Assembly (NCBI RefSeq): GCF_009746125.1
Contig: NZ_CP041352.1
Span: forward strand, 1,143,847 to 1,207,846
DNA from: Casimicrobium huifangae
GTDB taxonomy: Bacteria > Pseudomonadota > Gammaproteobacteria > Burkholderiales > Casimicrobiaceae
DNA length: 64,000 nucleotides
Direction of reading: 5' to 3'
Shown: one piece after another, positions 18,148 through 26,585 of the stretch
How the letters are laid out: each line of letters starts with the position of its first letter
Numbering within the stretch: position 1 is the first letter of the stretch
Notes under the pieces: generated by a model
What the model saw: only the letters and a program-made list of their open reading frames with translations
Databases searched by the model: none
What the model was told of the DNA's origin: nothing
Made by a program: the position numbers and the translations under genes

Positions 18148-19371
18148 TCAGGACAGCGTGACGCGTGCAAACTTGCGTTTGCCAGCCTGGATCACATAGG
18201 TCTTGCCCTTCGCGAGCTTGACGTGACGGTCTTCGATCACTTCACCGTCCACCTTGAAGCCGCGGCCTTCGATCAGGCGGCCCGCCTCACCGGTGCTGGC
18301 GACGAGGTCGGCCTGCTTCGCGATCTGCGTGGCGAGCATTCCGTCTTCGGCGCAATGGATAGTGACTTCCGGCATTTGCTCGGGTGCAGCGCCGGTCTTG
18401 CGCGCTTCGAACTCGGCAAAGGCACGGTCGGCATCGGCTTGCGACGAGAAGCGCGCGGCAATCTCGATGGCGAGCGCCACCTTGGCGTCGCGCGGATTCA
18501 TCTGTTTGCTGTCGCACCTGGCCTTGACGGCTGCGATGTCCGCCACTGGTTTGAAAGAGAGCAGCTCGTAGTAGTTCCACATCAGCTCATCGCTGATCGA
18601 CATCACCTTGCCGAAGATCTCGCTCGCCGGCTCGGTGAGGCCAATGTAGTTGTCTTTCGACTTGCTCATCTTCTCGACGCCGTCGAGGCCGACCAGCAGT
18701 GGCATGGTCAGGATGCATTGCTGCTCCTGCCCGTACTGTGCCTGCAGCGTGCGGCCCATCAGCAGGTTGAACTTCTGGTCGGTGCCACCGAGCTCGATAT
18801 CAGCATGCAGGGCGACTGAGTCGTAGCCCTGCATCAACGGGTAAAGGAATTCGTGGATGGCGATCGGCACACCGTTCTTGAAGCGCTGCGTGAAATCCTC
18901 GCGCTCCATCATGCGGGCGACCGTGTAGCGTGACGCCAGCTTGATCATGCCGGCTGCGCCGAGCGGATCGCTCCATTCGCTGTTGTAGCGAATTTCGGTT
19001 TTTTCCGGATCAAGCACCTTGCTCGCCTGTGCGTGATAGGTCTTCGCGTTCTCGATGATCTGTTCGCGATCCAGTGGCGGGCGGGTGTCGTTGCGACCCG
19101 ATGGATCGCCAATCAGCGAGGTGAAATCACCGACAAGAAAGATCACAGTGTGGCCGAGATCCTGAAACTGGCGCAGCTTGTTCAGCACCACGCTGTGGCC
19201 GAGGTGCAGGTCCGGGCGCGTGGGGTCGAGCCCCAGTTTGGCGCGCAGCGGCTTGCCGGTTGCCATGCTCTTTTTGATCTTGGCGAGCATTTCGGTTTCG
19301 ACGAGCAGTTCGTCGCAACCGCGCTTCATGACGTCGAGTTGTTGCTGGGCGGAAAGATTGGCGAGGGACAT
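18148..19371 (-). CDS. tyrS: Tyrosyl-tRNA synthetase
   Basis: 407 residues; charges tRNA-Tyr. Class I signatures are present: HLGH (in [18 protein letters not shown]) and KMSKSKDN (in [14 protein letters not shown]). A C-terminal S4 RNA-binding domain (about 345-407) carries [14 protein letters not shown]. The start gives [11 protein letters not shown]; the open frame upstream to 19905 covers the divergent anmK gene and is a shadow. It probably shares a message with sdaA downstream. Confidence 0.96.
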   Translation of the reverse strand: MSLANLSAQQQLDVMKRGCDELLVETEMLAKIKKSMATGKPLRAKLGLDPTRPDLHLGHSVVLNKLRQFQDLGHTVIFLVGDFTSLIGDPSGRNDTRPPLDREQIIENAKTYHAQASKVLDPEKTEIRYNSEWSDPLGAAGMIKLASRYTVARMMEREDFTQRFKNGVPIAIHEFLYPLMQGYDSVALHADIELGGTDQKFNLLMGRTLQAQYGQEQQCILTMPLLVGLDGVEKMSKSKDNYIGLTEPASEIFGKVMSISDELMWNYYELLSFKPVADIAAVKARCDSKQMNPRDAKVALAIEIAARFSSQADADRAFAEFEARKTGAAPEQMPEVTIHCAEDGMLATQIAKQADLVASTGEAGRLIEGRGFKVDGEVIEDRHVKLAKGKTYVIQAGKRKFARVTLS

Positions 19372-19452
19372 GATGGACAGAATGGCGGCCGGCGCTTTCG
19401 GGCACCGCCTTGATACGATTGCCGCCATTTTCTCATTGTGCGAAAGCCGCCC

Positions 19453-20532
19453 ATGCTGCTGAACGAGCGATACATCGGCCTGATGAGCGGCACCAGCGTG
19501 GACGGCGTCGATGCGGTGCTGGCCGATTTCGCCGACGGGCGGGTGCAGACGCTTGGTCACGTGCATGTGCCCTTCGCCCCGGCGTTGCGCGCGGCGCTGC
19601 AGGGGCTGATGCAATCGGGGGCCGACGAGATTGAGCGCGCCGGTGACGCGTCCGTCGCCTTGGCACGAGCCTACGCCGATGCCGTAAAGGCGCTGCTCGC
19701 TAGCACCCGCACGCAAACGCGCGATGTGGCCGCCATCGGTGCTCACGGCCAGACCATTCGTCATCGCCCGGAGCGCGGCTTTACCTGGCAGCTCAACCAT
19801 CCGACGCTGTTGGTCGAGCTGACGGGAATTGCTGTGGTTGCCGACTTCCGCAGCCGTGATGTCGCGGCGGGCGGGCAAGGTGCGCCGCTGGTACCCGCGT
19901 TCCACGCCGCCGTGTTTCAGGATGACGAGCCACGCGCGGTGATCAATATTGGCGGCATTGCCAATGTGACGCTTCTGCCCGCGAAGGGATCACCGGAACC
20001 GGTGCGTGGCTTCGATACCGGGCCGGGGAACACGTTGCTGGATGCGTGGTGCGAGCGGCACACCGGCAGGCCCTACGACGCCAGCGGCCAGTGGGGCGCG
20101 ACAGGCGAGGTGGATACCGCACTGCTGGTCGACTTGCTGGCCGATCCCTACTTCAGTCAGCCAGCACCCAAAAGCACCGGGCGTGAGCGATTCAATCTGG
20201 CGTGGCTCGACGCAGCACTGGCGCGTCGCCAGACGGTGCTGACCCCGGTTGACGTGCAGGCGACGCTGACAGCGCTGACCGCCCGCACCGTCGGCATGGC
20301 GATTGGTCAATTACCCGCGATGGTTTGCGGTGGCGGTGTGTTCAACGACGCATTGATGCGGCAATTGCCAGGCGCGCGGTCAACCGCAGCGCGGGGCGTT
20401 GACCCGATGCAGGTGGAGGCGCTCGCCTTCGCGTGGCTGGCGCGGCAGTGTTTTGCCAGCGCGCCGGGCAACCTGTCCATCGTCACCGGGGCGACCGGCC
20501 CTCGTGTACTGGGCGCCGTGTATCCGGCCTGA
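19453..20532 (+). CDS. anmK: Anhydro-N-acetylmuramic acid kinase
   Basis: 359 residues; phosphorylates and opens 1,6-anhydro-MurNAc during peptidoglycan recycling. The ATP-binding N-terminus [19 protein letters not shown] is diagnostic, as is [11 protein letters not shown]. The C-terminal [10 protein letters not shown] and [12 protein letters not shown] are also typical. I chose the ATG giving MLLNERYIG; a GTG five codons upstream is possible. It is divergent from tyrS, a neighbourhood seen in other proteobacteria. Confidence 0.95.
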   Translation: MLLNERYIGLMSGTSVDGVDAVLADFADGRVQTLGHVHVPFAPALRAALQGLMQSGADEIERAGDASVALARAYADAVKALLASTRTQTRDVAAIGAHGQTIRHRPERGFTWQLNHPTLLVELTGIAVVADFRSRDVAAGGQGAPLVPAFHAAVFQDDEPRAVINIGGIANVTLLPAKGSPEPVRGFDTGPGNTLLDAWCERHTGRPYDASGQWGATGEVDTALLVDLLADPYFSQPAPKSTGRERFNLAWLDAALARRQTVLTPVDVQATLTALTARTVGMAIGQLPAMVCGGGVFNDALMRQLPGARSTAARGVDPMQVEALAFAWLARQCFASAPGNLSIVTGATGPRVLGAVYPA

Positions 20533-20565
20533 CGGCGGTGAAGCCTTACGGCTCGCCGACGACCG

Positions 20566-21381
20566 TTACTTGGTGCCTTTCAGCCAGCCGTTCAGCATGC
20601 GCAGACGGGTTTCGCCGCCCTCGGTAAAGCCGGTGACGCCGAGCGACTTGAGCGCGCTGTCGCCCGCCGCACCTTCTTCGAAGTTGGTCAGCACTTTGGC
20701 GATGGCAGCGCGATCGCCGGCGGGCAGACCCAGCGAAGAAACCACCGGCATTGCCGGCTGTGGGCGGCCCTCGTAGATCACTTTGATGCCCTTGCCCTGC
20801 AGCGTTTCGCGGGCGCGGGAATTCGACGGAATGCAGCCGACGGCCGAGAGATTGTTCTCGACAGCGTAGACCACGGCAGCGTACTCGGAGTTGGCCCGCG
20901 CGGTGTACTGCTTGCCGATAAAGTCGCGCAGTTCAGCGGCGCAGACTTGGCCGTACATGGTCTCTGGCCGCGGCATCGAGATGGCAAAACCGCTGAGCGC
21001 TTTCAGGTTATCGACGGCGGCGCCCTTGCCAACAAAGAGGACGGTGACGTCCGGGCGGGCGGTGGCGATGAAGTTGTAGCCGAGCGCCGTCAGCGCCTTG
21101 GCGGCCAGATCGGCGGCGTTGGTCATGAACACGTCGGCCTGATTGCGCTCCATCCATTCGTAGACGCGCTGGCGGTCGCGGGTCAGGGCGATCTCGACGG
21201 GCCGGCTGAGCGCCGTCTCCAGCGCGCGCTTGAGCGCCGAGTAGCGCGCCAGGGGCGGCAGCGGCTCGCCTTCGGCGCCACTTTCCTCGTGGATGACCAG
21301 CTTGAGCGGCGCCGCGACCACGGACGCGAGCGGTGCCAGCAACAGCAGCAAGGCGCACAGCGGCACCATCAGTTTTTTCAT
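20566..21381 (-). CDS. PhnD/SsuA-like periplasmic substrate-binding protein
   Basis: 271 residues with a Sec leader (about 1-24: MKKLMVPLCALLLLLAPLAS). The rest follows the phosphonate/transferrin-like (PhnD) fold: FMTNAADLAAKAL, then SMPRPETMYGQVCAAELRDF and SNSRARETLQGKGIKVIYE. Such proteins bind a small anion for an ABC importer or serve as a sensor domain, but no transporter genes are adjacent, so it is an orphan. The start ATG has GGGGGCG four bases upstream. Confidence 0.75.
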   Translation of the reverse strand: MKKLMVPLCALLLLLAPLASVVAAPLKLVIHEESGAEGEPLPPLARYSALKRALETALSRPVEIALTRDRQRVYEWMERNQADVFMTNAADLAAKALTALGYNFIATARPDVTVLFVGKGAAVDNLKALSGFAISMPRPETMYGQVCAAELRDFIGKQYTARANSEYAAVVYAVENNLSAVGCIPSNSRARETLQGKGIKVIYEGRPQPAMPVVSSLGLPAGDRAAIAKVLTNFEEGAAGDSALKSLGVTGFTEGGETRLRMLNGWLKGTK

Positions 21382-21459
21382 ATCACGCCCCCTGAATTTG
21401 ATATTGATTACTAGCAAGACCTACGCCCGCGACAAGCATATTCTGAGGTCAGATCAGAT

Positions 21460-21585
21460 ACAACTTTTTATTGAAATGGCCGCTACAAAGGGCATGAGGC
21501 TCTATTTGACATGAAGTCGACTATTCCCTATTTGACCCCTCAAGCCCAATTGAATCAACAGTGTCGGAGAAAAGATATTGGCGTG
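21460..21585. repeat. Copy D of the dispersed palindromic intergenic element
   Basis: Related to the elements near 6803, 26401 and 57080. Inner arms are GGGCATGAGG (about 21490-21499) and CCTCAAGCCC (21538-21547), around GAAGTCGAC (21513-21521). The right arm runs on as AATTGAATCAAC. It lies between the start of the PhnD-like gene and the erpA terminator. The outer arms are weaker than in copy A. Confidence 0.6.
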
Positions 21586-21593
21586 GCGGACGT

Positions 21594-21621
21594 AAAAAAG
21601 GCGCCACGGGCGCCCTTTTTT
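21594..21621 (-). terminator. Rho-independent terminator of erpA
   Basis: GGCGCC arms (21600-21605 and 21609-21614) flanked by six A on the left and six T on the right, 32 bases past the erpA stop. It has a T-run in both directions and could work on either strand. Confidence 0.85.
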
Positions 21622-21652
21622 GGGAGATCAACGAGCGTCGTCGCGAGGGCGC

Positions 21653-22003
21653 TCAGGCACTGAACGAATTGCCGCAGCCGCAGGTGGATGTGGCGTTCGG
21701 GTTCTTGATGACGAATTGGGCGCCTTCGAGACCGTCGGTATAGTCAATTTCAGCGCCAACCAGGTATTGGTAGCTCATGGCGTCGATCAGCAGTTTGACC
21801 TCGTTCTTCTCCATGATGGTGTCGTCTTCGTTGACGTCCTCATCGAAAGTGAAACCATACTGGAAGCCCGAGCAGCCGCCGCCGGTGACAAACACACGCA
21901 GCTTCAGGTTCGGGTTCTGCTCGTCGATGATCAGGTCGCGTACCTTGTTGGCGGCGGCATCGGTGAAGTTGATCGGGGCGGGCAGTTCGGTCATTGCATT
22001 CAT
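21653..22003 (-). CDS. erpA: Iron-sulfur cluster insertion protein ErpA
   Basis: 116-residue A-type carrier. The three conserved cluster cysteines are present: [11 protein letters not shown] and the C-terminal [11 protein letters not shown]. The N-terminal [14 protein letters not shown] is typical of ErpA/HesB. It delivers Fe-S clusters to apo-proteins. Preceded by a good AGGAG-like site (CAGGAGTAATTC before ATG). A bactofilin gene lies upstream on the same strand after about 150 bases in which I see no other gene. Confidence 0.95.
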   Translation of the reverse strand: MNAMTELPAPINFTDAAANKVRDLIIDEQNPNLKLRVFVTGGGCSGFQYGFTFDEDVNEDDTIMEKNEVKLLIDAMSYQYLVGAEIDYTDGLEGAQFVIKNPNATSTCGCGNSFSA

Positions 22004-22156
22004 GAATTACTCCTGGCGGGATGCGGCGCGGTGAACAGACAACGCTGCGGCGCACAAAGCCCGACTAATATGCTCAATTATCGGGGCGTTGGCGACGCAA
22101 TTCAACCGCGCGAACGACAGGGCTTTGTCCGCCGGGTCACCGACCCGACAGTGCTG

Positions 22157-22636
22157 CTACTTTGCTTCCGCAGCTTTGCCCGAACCAGCCTTTGTGTCTG
22201 CCGCCTTGTTGGTGGCGGATGCGCCGGTCCCGGCGCCCGACAGGCGCTTGAGTTCCACAACATCGGCCGATCCGGTCTGGATGTGCAGCAGACGTCCTTC
22301 AATCACCGCGCCCACCTGCATTTCCAGCGTGCGGTAGCTGACGTCACCGGTAATTTTGGCGTTGGGCAGCAGCTCAAGATACTCAGTGGCGTGCACCGGG
22401 CCGTCGACGGTGCCGTCGATCACCACGTGTGACACCTTGATTTCGCCCTCGACACGGGCTTTTTCGCTGATGACCAGCGTTGACGGCTCGTCGCCGACGG
22501 AATGAATGTGGCCCTTGACGCAGCCATCGACGCGCAGGCCACCGGCGAAATTGACGTCGCCCTCAATGGTGGTCGCCGAACCGATCAGGCTGTCGATCTG
22601 CTTTTGCGGGACGTGAGCCTTTTTCTTGCCGAACAT
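22157..22636 (-). CDS. Bactofilin (polymer-forming cytoskeletal protein)
   Basis: 159 residues with the bactofilin DUF583 core (about 15-115): SLIGSATTIEGDVNFAGGL, then VDGCVKGHI and KARVEGEIKVSHVVIDGTV, ending VGAVIEGRLLHI. Regular turns of a right-handed beta-helix are visible. The tail (120-159) is Ala/Gly/Lys-rich and disordered. Bactofilins form nucleotide-free filaments that position cell-wall enzymes. It follows the DUF6776 membrane coiled-coil gene on the same strand by 67 bases, a possible partner. Confidence 0.92.
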   Translation of the reverse strand: MFGKKKAHVPQKQIDSLIGSATTIEGDVNFAGGLRVDGCVKGHIHSVGDEPSTLVISEKARVEGEIKVSHVVIDGTVDGPVHATEYLELLPNAKITGDVSYRTLEMQVGAVIEGRLLHIQTGSADVVELKRLSGAGTGASATNKAADTKAGSGKAAEAK

Positions 22637-22703
22637 GATGGTTCTCCTCGGAATGGTTGACGGGCGACGCTCTCGTGCTTGCAGCCGACGTCATGCCGTC
22701 CGG

Positions 22704-23465
22704 TCAAAGTTGCAGCGACTGCTGCGCTTTCGGGGTGGCGCTGCCGGCAGGCACCACGCGCACCAACAGGGTTTTCAACTGCGCGTTGGCCGGTACCTTG
22801 ATCAGTCCTTCGACGCGCTGATAAGTCTTGAAGTCCAGCCCGAGAGAGGGTACCAGATCGGCCTGTTCTTCTGGCAGGTTGAGGGTGACGCGTTTGTTGT
22901 TGTCAGTGATCAAGGTCGCCGTCATGCTCAGGCGGCCCTTGAACGCTGCCTCGGCGCTGCCCTGCACCACCAGCGCGCGGAAGCGATAGCTGTCGGCGGT
23001 CTCGCGCTCGGCCTGCAGGCGTTGCACGGCGAGCCCGTTCTTGCCGGCCGTGGCGCTGCCCAGCAGCTTCTCGAAGAAGGCGGTCTCTTCTTTGAGCTGG
23101 GTGTTCTCGGCCTGCAAGGCGACGATCTGCTTGGACAGCACATCGCGGGCACCGATTGCCATCTGCGATGAATTGGTCAATTCGATGTTGTCGCGCTTCA
23201 GCAGTTCGTTCTCGTTTTTCAGCGCACGCAGCTCGCTGGCGAGGCGGTCCTGCTCTTCCTTGACTTTGCCGACGTTGAAGCCGGCAAAGATGCGGCCCGC
23301 GTCAAAACCGCCGTAGAACAGCCCGGCCAGCACCAGCAGTGCCACGCCAATGATCGAGCCCTTGACTTTCCATGACCAGTGCGCGCGCACTGCGAGTTTC
23401 GGCGCAGAAATGCCGAAGCGTCGGCGCAGGCCGGAAACAATGCGGTCGGAGCGGGGCCAGGCCAT
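22704..23465 (-). CDS. DUF6776-type membrane-anchored coiled-coil protein
   Basis: 253 residues. One membrane helix (about 34-56: IIGVALLVLAGLFYGGF) follows a short basic cytoplasmic N-terminus; a coiled coil (about 68-135: EEQDRLASELRALKNENELL, then QIVALQAENTQLKEE) and a beta-rich C-terminal domain complete it. This is the common betaproteobacterial arrangement next to bactofilin, and the two may act together in envelope organisation. I took the ATG giving MAWPRSD just downstream of the argC stop. Upstream in-frame residues are antisense shadow. Confidence 0.8.
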   Translation of the reverse strand: MAWPRSDRIVSGLRRRFGISAPKLAVRAHWSWKVKGSIIGVALLVLAGLFYGGFDAGRIFAGFNVGKVKEEQDRLASELRALKNENELLKRDNIELTNSSQMAIGARDVLSKQIVALQAENTQLKEETAFFEKLLGSATAGKNGLAVQRLQAERETADSYRFRALVVQGSAEAAFKGRLSMTATLITDNNKRVTLNLPEEQADLVPSLGLDFKTYQRVEGLIKVPANAQLKTLLVRVVPAGSATPKAQQSLQL

Positions 23466-23512
23466 GTCGTTGGCGGTGTGGCGTGTTGCGGTCGCTGGAC
23501 GGCGGTGGCCGT

Positions 23513-24574
23513 TCAGGGCGACAGCGGCAGCGTTTGCAGGCCTGCGGTTTCCGGCAGCCCGAACATCAAGTTCATGCACTGCACGGCTTGTCCGGCGGCG
23601 CCCTTGACCAGATTGTCCTGGGCGACCAGCGCGACGACGGTATCGCCGCCCTGCGGCCGGTGCAGCGCGATGCGGAGCACGTTGCTGCCGCGCGTCGAGC
23701 GCGTGTCCGGGGTGCTGCCGAACGGCATCACATCGACGAAAGGCTCACCTTTGTAGGCGTCCTCGAACAAGGCCTGCAGCGCTTCGTTGCTGAGCGGCAG
23801 TCCTTTGCCGTTCAACTGCGCGTAGAGCGTCGAATGCATGCCGCGGATCATGGGCGTCAGGTGCGGGGTGAAGATCAAGCGCACCTTGTCGCCGGTCATC
23901 TCCTGCAGGCGCGCTTCAGTCTCTGGCTGGTGCCGGTGGCCGGAGACGTTGTAGGCCTTGAAGTTGTCGCTGGCCTCACTGAAGATGAGGTCCATGTCCG
24001 CCTTTTTGCCGGCGCCGGATACGCCCGACGCGCAGTCGGCGATCAGATGCGCGGTGTCGATGATGCCGGCCTTCAGCAGCGGGTAGTAGCCGAGCTGCAT
24101 GGTGGTCGGGTAGCAACCGGGGTTGCCGACGATGCTGGCGTTGCGAATCGCGTCGCGATTCAGCTCGACGAGGCCATACGCTGCTTTCGCTGCGAGGTCC
24201 GGGCAACTGTGCGGAAGCTTGTACCACTTCTCAAAGACCGCGAGATCCTTGAAGCGGAAGTCAGCCGCGAGGTCGATGATCTTGACGCCTGCGGCGGTGA
24301 GCTTGGGGGCGTCGGCCATCGCCACGCCGTGCGGTGTCGCGTAGAAGACGACGTCACATGTGGTCAGGTCGGCGGTGGCGGTGTCGCTGAATACCAGATC
24401 GCAGCGGCCACGCAGGCTGGGGAACATGCTGTCGAGACGGGTGCCGGCGTCCTTGCGCGAGGTGATCATGGTCACTTTGGCGCTCGGGTGCAGGGTGAGC
24501 ATGCGCAGCAGCTCGACACCGGTGTATCCGGTGCCGCCAACGATGCCGACTTTCACTTGTTTTTCAGCAGTCAC
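23513..24574 (-). CDS. argC: N-acetyl-gamma-glutamyl-phosphate reductase
   Basis: 353 residues; the third step of arginine synthesis, reducing N-acetylglutamyl phosphate with NADPH. NADP-binding [17 protein letters not shown] at the N-terminus and the catalytic Cys in [10 protein letters not shown] (near 156) are seen. It is a typical AGPR of the longer class. It lies downstream of the rplM-rpsI operon on the same strand but behind a hairpin. Confidence 0.96.
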   Translation of the reverse strand: MTAEKQVKVGIVGGTGYTGVELLRMLTLHPSAKVTMITSRKDAGTRLDSMFPSLRGRCDLVFSDTATADLTTCDVVFYATPHGVAMADAPKLTAAGVKIIDLAADFRFKDLAVFEKWYKLPHSCPDLAAKAAYGLVELNRDAIRNASIVGNPGCYPTTMQLGYYPLLKAGIIDTAHLIADCASGVSGAGKKADMDLIFSEASDNFKAYNVSGHRHQPETEARLQEMTGDKVRLIFTPHLTPMIRGMHSTLYAQLNGKGLPLSNEALQALFEDAYKGEPFVDVMPFGSTPDTRSTRGSNVLRIALHRPQGGDTVVALVAQDNLVKGAAGQAVQCMNLMFGLPETAGLQTLPLSP

Positions 24575-24650
24575 GAGGGTGGTCCTTGATCAGGGGGCTC
24601 GGGAAAATCTTGTCTCAGACCGGCAACACTTCGGCCAGTCCACAAAGCAC

Positions 24651-24679
24651 AAAGGCCGCGAGGATCGCTCGCAGCCTTT
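24651..24679 (-). terminator. Hairpin downstream of rpsI
   Basis: Near-perfect stem AAAGGCCGCGAG / CTCGCAGCCTTT with a short loop, 35 bases after the rpsI stop. On the minus strand it is followed by TTTGTGCTTTGTGG, a weak T-rich tail. Likely the end of the ribosomal operon, with possible read-through into argC. Confidence 0.6.
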
Positions 24680-24713
24680 GCCGAATCGCTTGCGCGAGTA
24701 CAGTGTAATCGCG

Positions 24714-25106
24714 TTAGCGCTTCGAGAACTGCTTGCGACGGCGTGCCTTGCGCAGACCGACTTTTTTACGTTCAACTTCGCGCGCATCGCGGGTGACCAG
24801 ACCGGCCTTCTTCAGGTCGGGCTTGTAGGCCGCATCGTATTCGATCAGCGCGCGGGTGATACCGTGACGCACTGCACCGGCCTGGCCGGATTCGCCGCCG
24901 CCCATCACGTTGACCATGATGTCGAGGCTGTCGAGATTGTTGGTCAGCACGAGCGGCTGGCGCACAATCATGCGGCCGGTTTCGCGCGAGAAAAATTGAT
25001 CAACCGGCTTGCCGTTCACCGTGAAGGCGCCCTTGCCGGATTTGATGAACACACGAGCCACAGCGCTTTTGCGACGACCCGTACCGTAGTGGAAATTACC
25101 GATCAT
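24714..25106 (-). CDS. rpsI: 30S ribosomal protein S9
   Basis: 130 residues with the full S9 pattern: [18 protein letters not shown] at the N-terminus and the basic tail [18 protein letters not shown] ending FSKR, where the last Arg contacts the P-site tRNA. It follows rplM by 27 bases in the conserved rplM-rpsI operon. Confidence 0.98.
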   Translation of the reverse strand: MIGNFHYGTGRRKSAVARVFIKSGKGAFTVNGKPVDQFFSRETGRMIVRQPLVLTNNLDSLDIMVNVMGGGESGQAGAVRHGITRALIEYDAAYKPDLKKAGLVTRDAREVERKKVGLRKARRRKQFSKR

Positions 25107-25133
25107 TTTGATGATTCCTTGGGTGCGAGTCGA

Positions 25134-25568
25134 TTACTGCGCGAAAGTGACGGTCTTCGGTTGCTGCGCGGCGTGCGGGTGAGCATCGCCGGCGTAGCAC
25201 TTGAGCTTCTTGAGCATCGCGTAACCGAGCGGGCCCTTCGGCAGCATGCCCTTGACGGCGTTCTTGAGGACGCGGTCCGGGTATTTGGCCTGCAGCTTTT
25301 CGAAATTGGTTTCGTAGATGCCGCCCGGGAAGCCGGAGTGGCGGAAATACGTCTTTTGGTGGGCCTTGTTGCCGGTGACGCGGATTTTTTCCACGTTGGT
25401 CACGATGACGAAGTCACCGGTATCCATGTGCGGCGTGAAGATGGCCTTGTGTTTGCCGCGCAGGCGCAGGGCGATTTGCGTGGCGAGGCGACCGAGGATC
25501 TGGTCGGTGCCGTCGACATGCAGCCATTCCTGCTTGATGTCGGTCGGCTTGGCTGAAAAGGTTTTCAT
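25134..25568 (-). CDS. rplM: 50S ribosomal protein L13
   Basis: 144 residues; L13 motifs include [38 protein letters not shown] and HSGFPGGIY. First gene of the rplM-rpsI operon. Its promoter is about 120 bases upstream, leaving a leader of about 110 bases; in E. coli this operon is autoregulated by L13 through its leader, and a similar control is possible here. The C-terminus is [18 protein letters not shown]. Confidence 0.98.
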   Translation of the reverse strand: MKTFSAKPTDIKQEWLHVDGTDQILGRLATQIALRLRGKHKAIFTPHMDTGDFVIVTNVEKIRVTGNKAHQKTYFRHSGFPGGIYETNFEKLQAKYPDRVLKNAVKGMLPKGPLGYAMLKKLKCYAGDAHPHAAQQPKTVTFAQ

Positions 25569-25687
25569 TGCTTGGACTCGTTTGGTGTTTTGCGAAGGGC
25601 GGTGAGCTCGGTGTGACCCGTGCTCTGTCGTCCAGCGCGTTATGAGTTTCCTCGCGCGAACCCACTAAAAGTTCAGGCGAGCCCGCT

Positions 25688-25716
25688 AGTATAGCGCTAA
25701 ATCACTGATCTACCAA
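25688..25716 (-). promoter_or_regulatory. Promoter of the rplM-rpsI operon
   Basis: On the minus strand TTGGTA (25716-25711), a 17-base spacer and TATACT (25693-25688): a good sigma-70-type pair. It gives a leader of about 110 bases before the rplM ATG. Confidence 0.7.
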
Positions 25717-25748
25717 CGAAAACGGCGGCCTGAACGCTCGCCGCGCAG

Positions 25749-25850
25749 AAAAGAAAACGGCAAGCCCGAAGGCTTGCCGTTAAAGATGTCTCACCAAAGG
25801 AGGAGGAAGGAGGACATCAATCACCTGCTAAGGAGGAGGAAGCAGGCGAT
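25749..25850 (-). ncRNA. Candidate small RNA with two CCUCCUCC loops
   Basis: Minus-strand transcript of about 100 bases deduced from its parts. Hairpin 1 pairs CGCCTGCT (25848-25841) with AGCAGGTG (25829-25822), loop TCCTCCTCCTT. Hairpin 2 pairs GATGTC (25818-25813) with GACATC (25790-25785), and its loop contains CTCCTTCCTCCTCC. A terminator follows: 11-bp stem AACGGCAAGCC / GGCTTGCCGTT closed by a UUCG tetraloop (25781-25756) with TTTTCTTTTC after it. A promoter sits upstream in register. The loops are complementary to Shine-Dalgarno sequences. The layout resembles the CcsR (CCUCCUCCC-motif) stress sRNAs of alphaproteobacteria, but I cannot show homology. No long reading frame overlaps it. 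Confidence 0.75.
25756..25781 (-). terminator. UUCG-tetraloop terminator of the small RNA
   Basis: Perfect 11-bp stem with C(UUCG)G loop when read on the minus strand and TTTTCTTTTC immediately after. On the plus strand the loop is CGAA and no T-run follows, so it works for minus-strand transcription. Confidence 0.85.
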
Positions 25851-25856
25851 GGATGA

Positions 25857-25885
25857 ATTTCAGCATGCTGCACCGCACAAGTCAA
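25857..25885 (-). promoter_or_regulatory. Promoter of the small RNA
   Basis: Minus strand: TTGACT (25885-25880), 17-base spacer, TGAAAT (25862-25857). The expected start near 25850 is two bases before the first hairpin stem, which fits a leaderless small RNA. Confidence 0.65.
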
Positions 25886-25959
25886 GCGCTTTTTGTGCGT
25901 TGCAGCGATAATTGTCTAGGCAAGTTGCTCTAGTCGTCAGACAACTCAGGAATAGTCTT

Positions 25960-26376
25960 ATGAAATCAAGTATCAAGTGGGTCGACAACGTTCAATTTGT
26001 GGCCGAAACAGGCTCCGGCCATGCGCTGGTGATCGATGGTGCCCCGGAATATGGCGGTCGCAATACCGGCGCCAGGCCCATGGAGTTAGTGCTTGCTGGC
26101 GCGGCGAGCTGCACTGCGTTTGACGTCGTACTAATGCTCAAGAAATCGCGGCAGAACTTCACGAGTCTGCATGTTGATGCTGATGCCGTTCGCGCCGAAA
26201 CTGATCCAAAAGTGTTCACTGCGATCAAACTGACGTTCCGTGTTGCAGGAAAGTCACTCGATCCGGCGGCAGTCGAGCGCGCCGTGAAGCTGTCGAAAGA
26301 AAAATATTGCTCCGCAACAGCAATGCTCGGAAAAACGGCTGAAATCACCACCGAAATTGTGATTTCCGAAGCCTGA
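25960..26376 (+). CDS. OsmC family protein
   Basis: 138 residues of the OsmC/Ohr fold: GGRNTGARPMELVLAGAASC with the first reactive cysteine (near 53), and KLSKEKYCSATAMLG with the second Cys (near 110). OsmC-family members reduce organic peroxides by a two-cysteine mechanism in the cytoplasm; the YhfA/YkuS-type subgroup is less well studied. The frame extends upstream to an alternative start at 25912, but the ATG giving MKSSIKWVDN is the family start. The minus-strand small RNA lies just upstream and in the opposite direction, 110 bases away. Confidence 0.9.
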   Translation: MKSSIKWVDNVQFVAETGSGHALVIDGAPEYGGRNTGARPMELVLAGAASCTAFDVVLMLKKSRQNFTSLHVDADAVRAETDPKVFTAIKLTFRVAGKSLDPAAVERAVKLSKEKYCSATAMLGKTAEITTEIVISEA

Positions 26377-26400
26377 CCTCGCGCGTTGGGCAGGTATTGG

Positions 26401-26527
26401 CCAATCAGCTTTACTGTTCAATGCCCAACTGAATGCGGGCTAGAGGCAATAATCGATAAAAGTCGAGATTACCCGTTTTCTGGGTCAAGGCCGCGCGCAA
26501 TGGACGTTTCATGCAAAAGCTGCTGCT
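26401..26527. repeat. Copy C of the dispersed palindromic intergenic element
   Basis: Between the converging OsmC and TctC genes. Outer arms CCAATCAGCTTT (26401-26412) and AAAAGCTGCTG (26515-26525), inner GGGCTAGAGG (26437-26446) and a central TAAAAGTCGA. Aligns with copies A, B and D over about 100 bases, including GGACGT(T/C) near 26502. Confidence 0.65.
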
Positions 26528-26585
26528 TTGCGGCACGACAATTCGCCGTTGCCGCGCCCTCGAAGCCGGGCTGCTCTTGTTCCGG

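Noticed and set aside
18148-19905. Upstream extension of the tyrS frame by about 178 codons
   Set aside because: The extension overlaps the divergent anmK gene and its residues do not match any TyrRS N-terminus; the family start is at 19371.
25801-25845. Direct repeat of AAGGAGGAGGAAG taken as a possible CRISPR or tandem repeat
   Set aside because: Only two units and no regular spacer; both are loops of the small-RNA hairpins.
25849-25911. Plus-strand 20-codon frame (MDEFQH...) after AAGGAGGAGGAAG
   Set aside because: The purine-rich stretches look like ribosome sites, but they are the loops of hairpins whose terminator T-run and UUCG loop, and whose promoter, all face the minus strand. The small RNA explains the sequence better.
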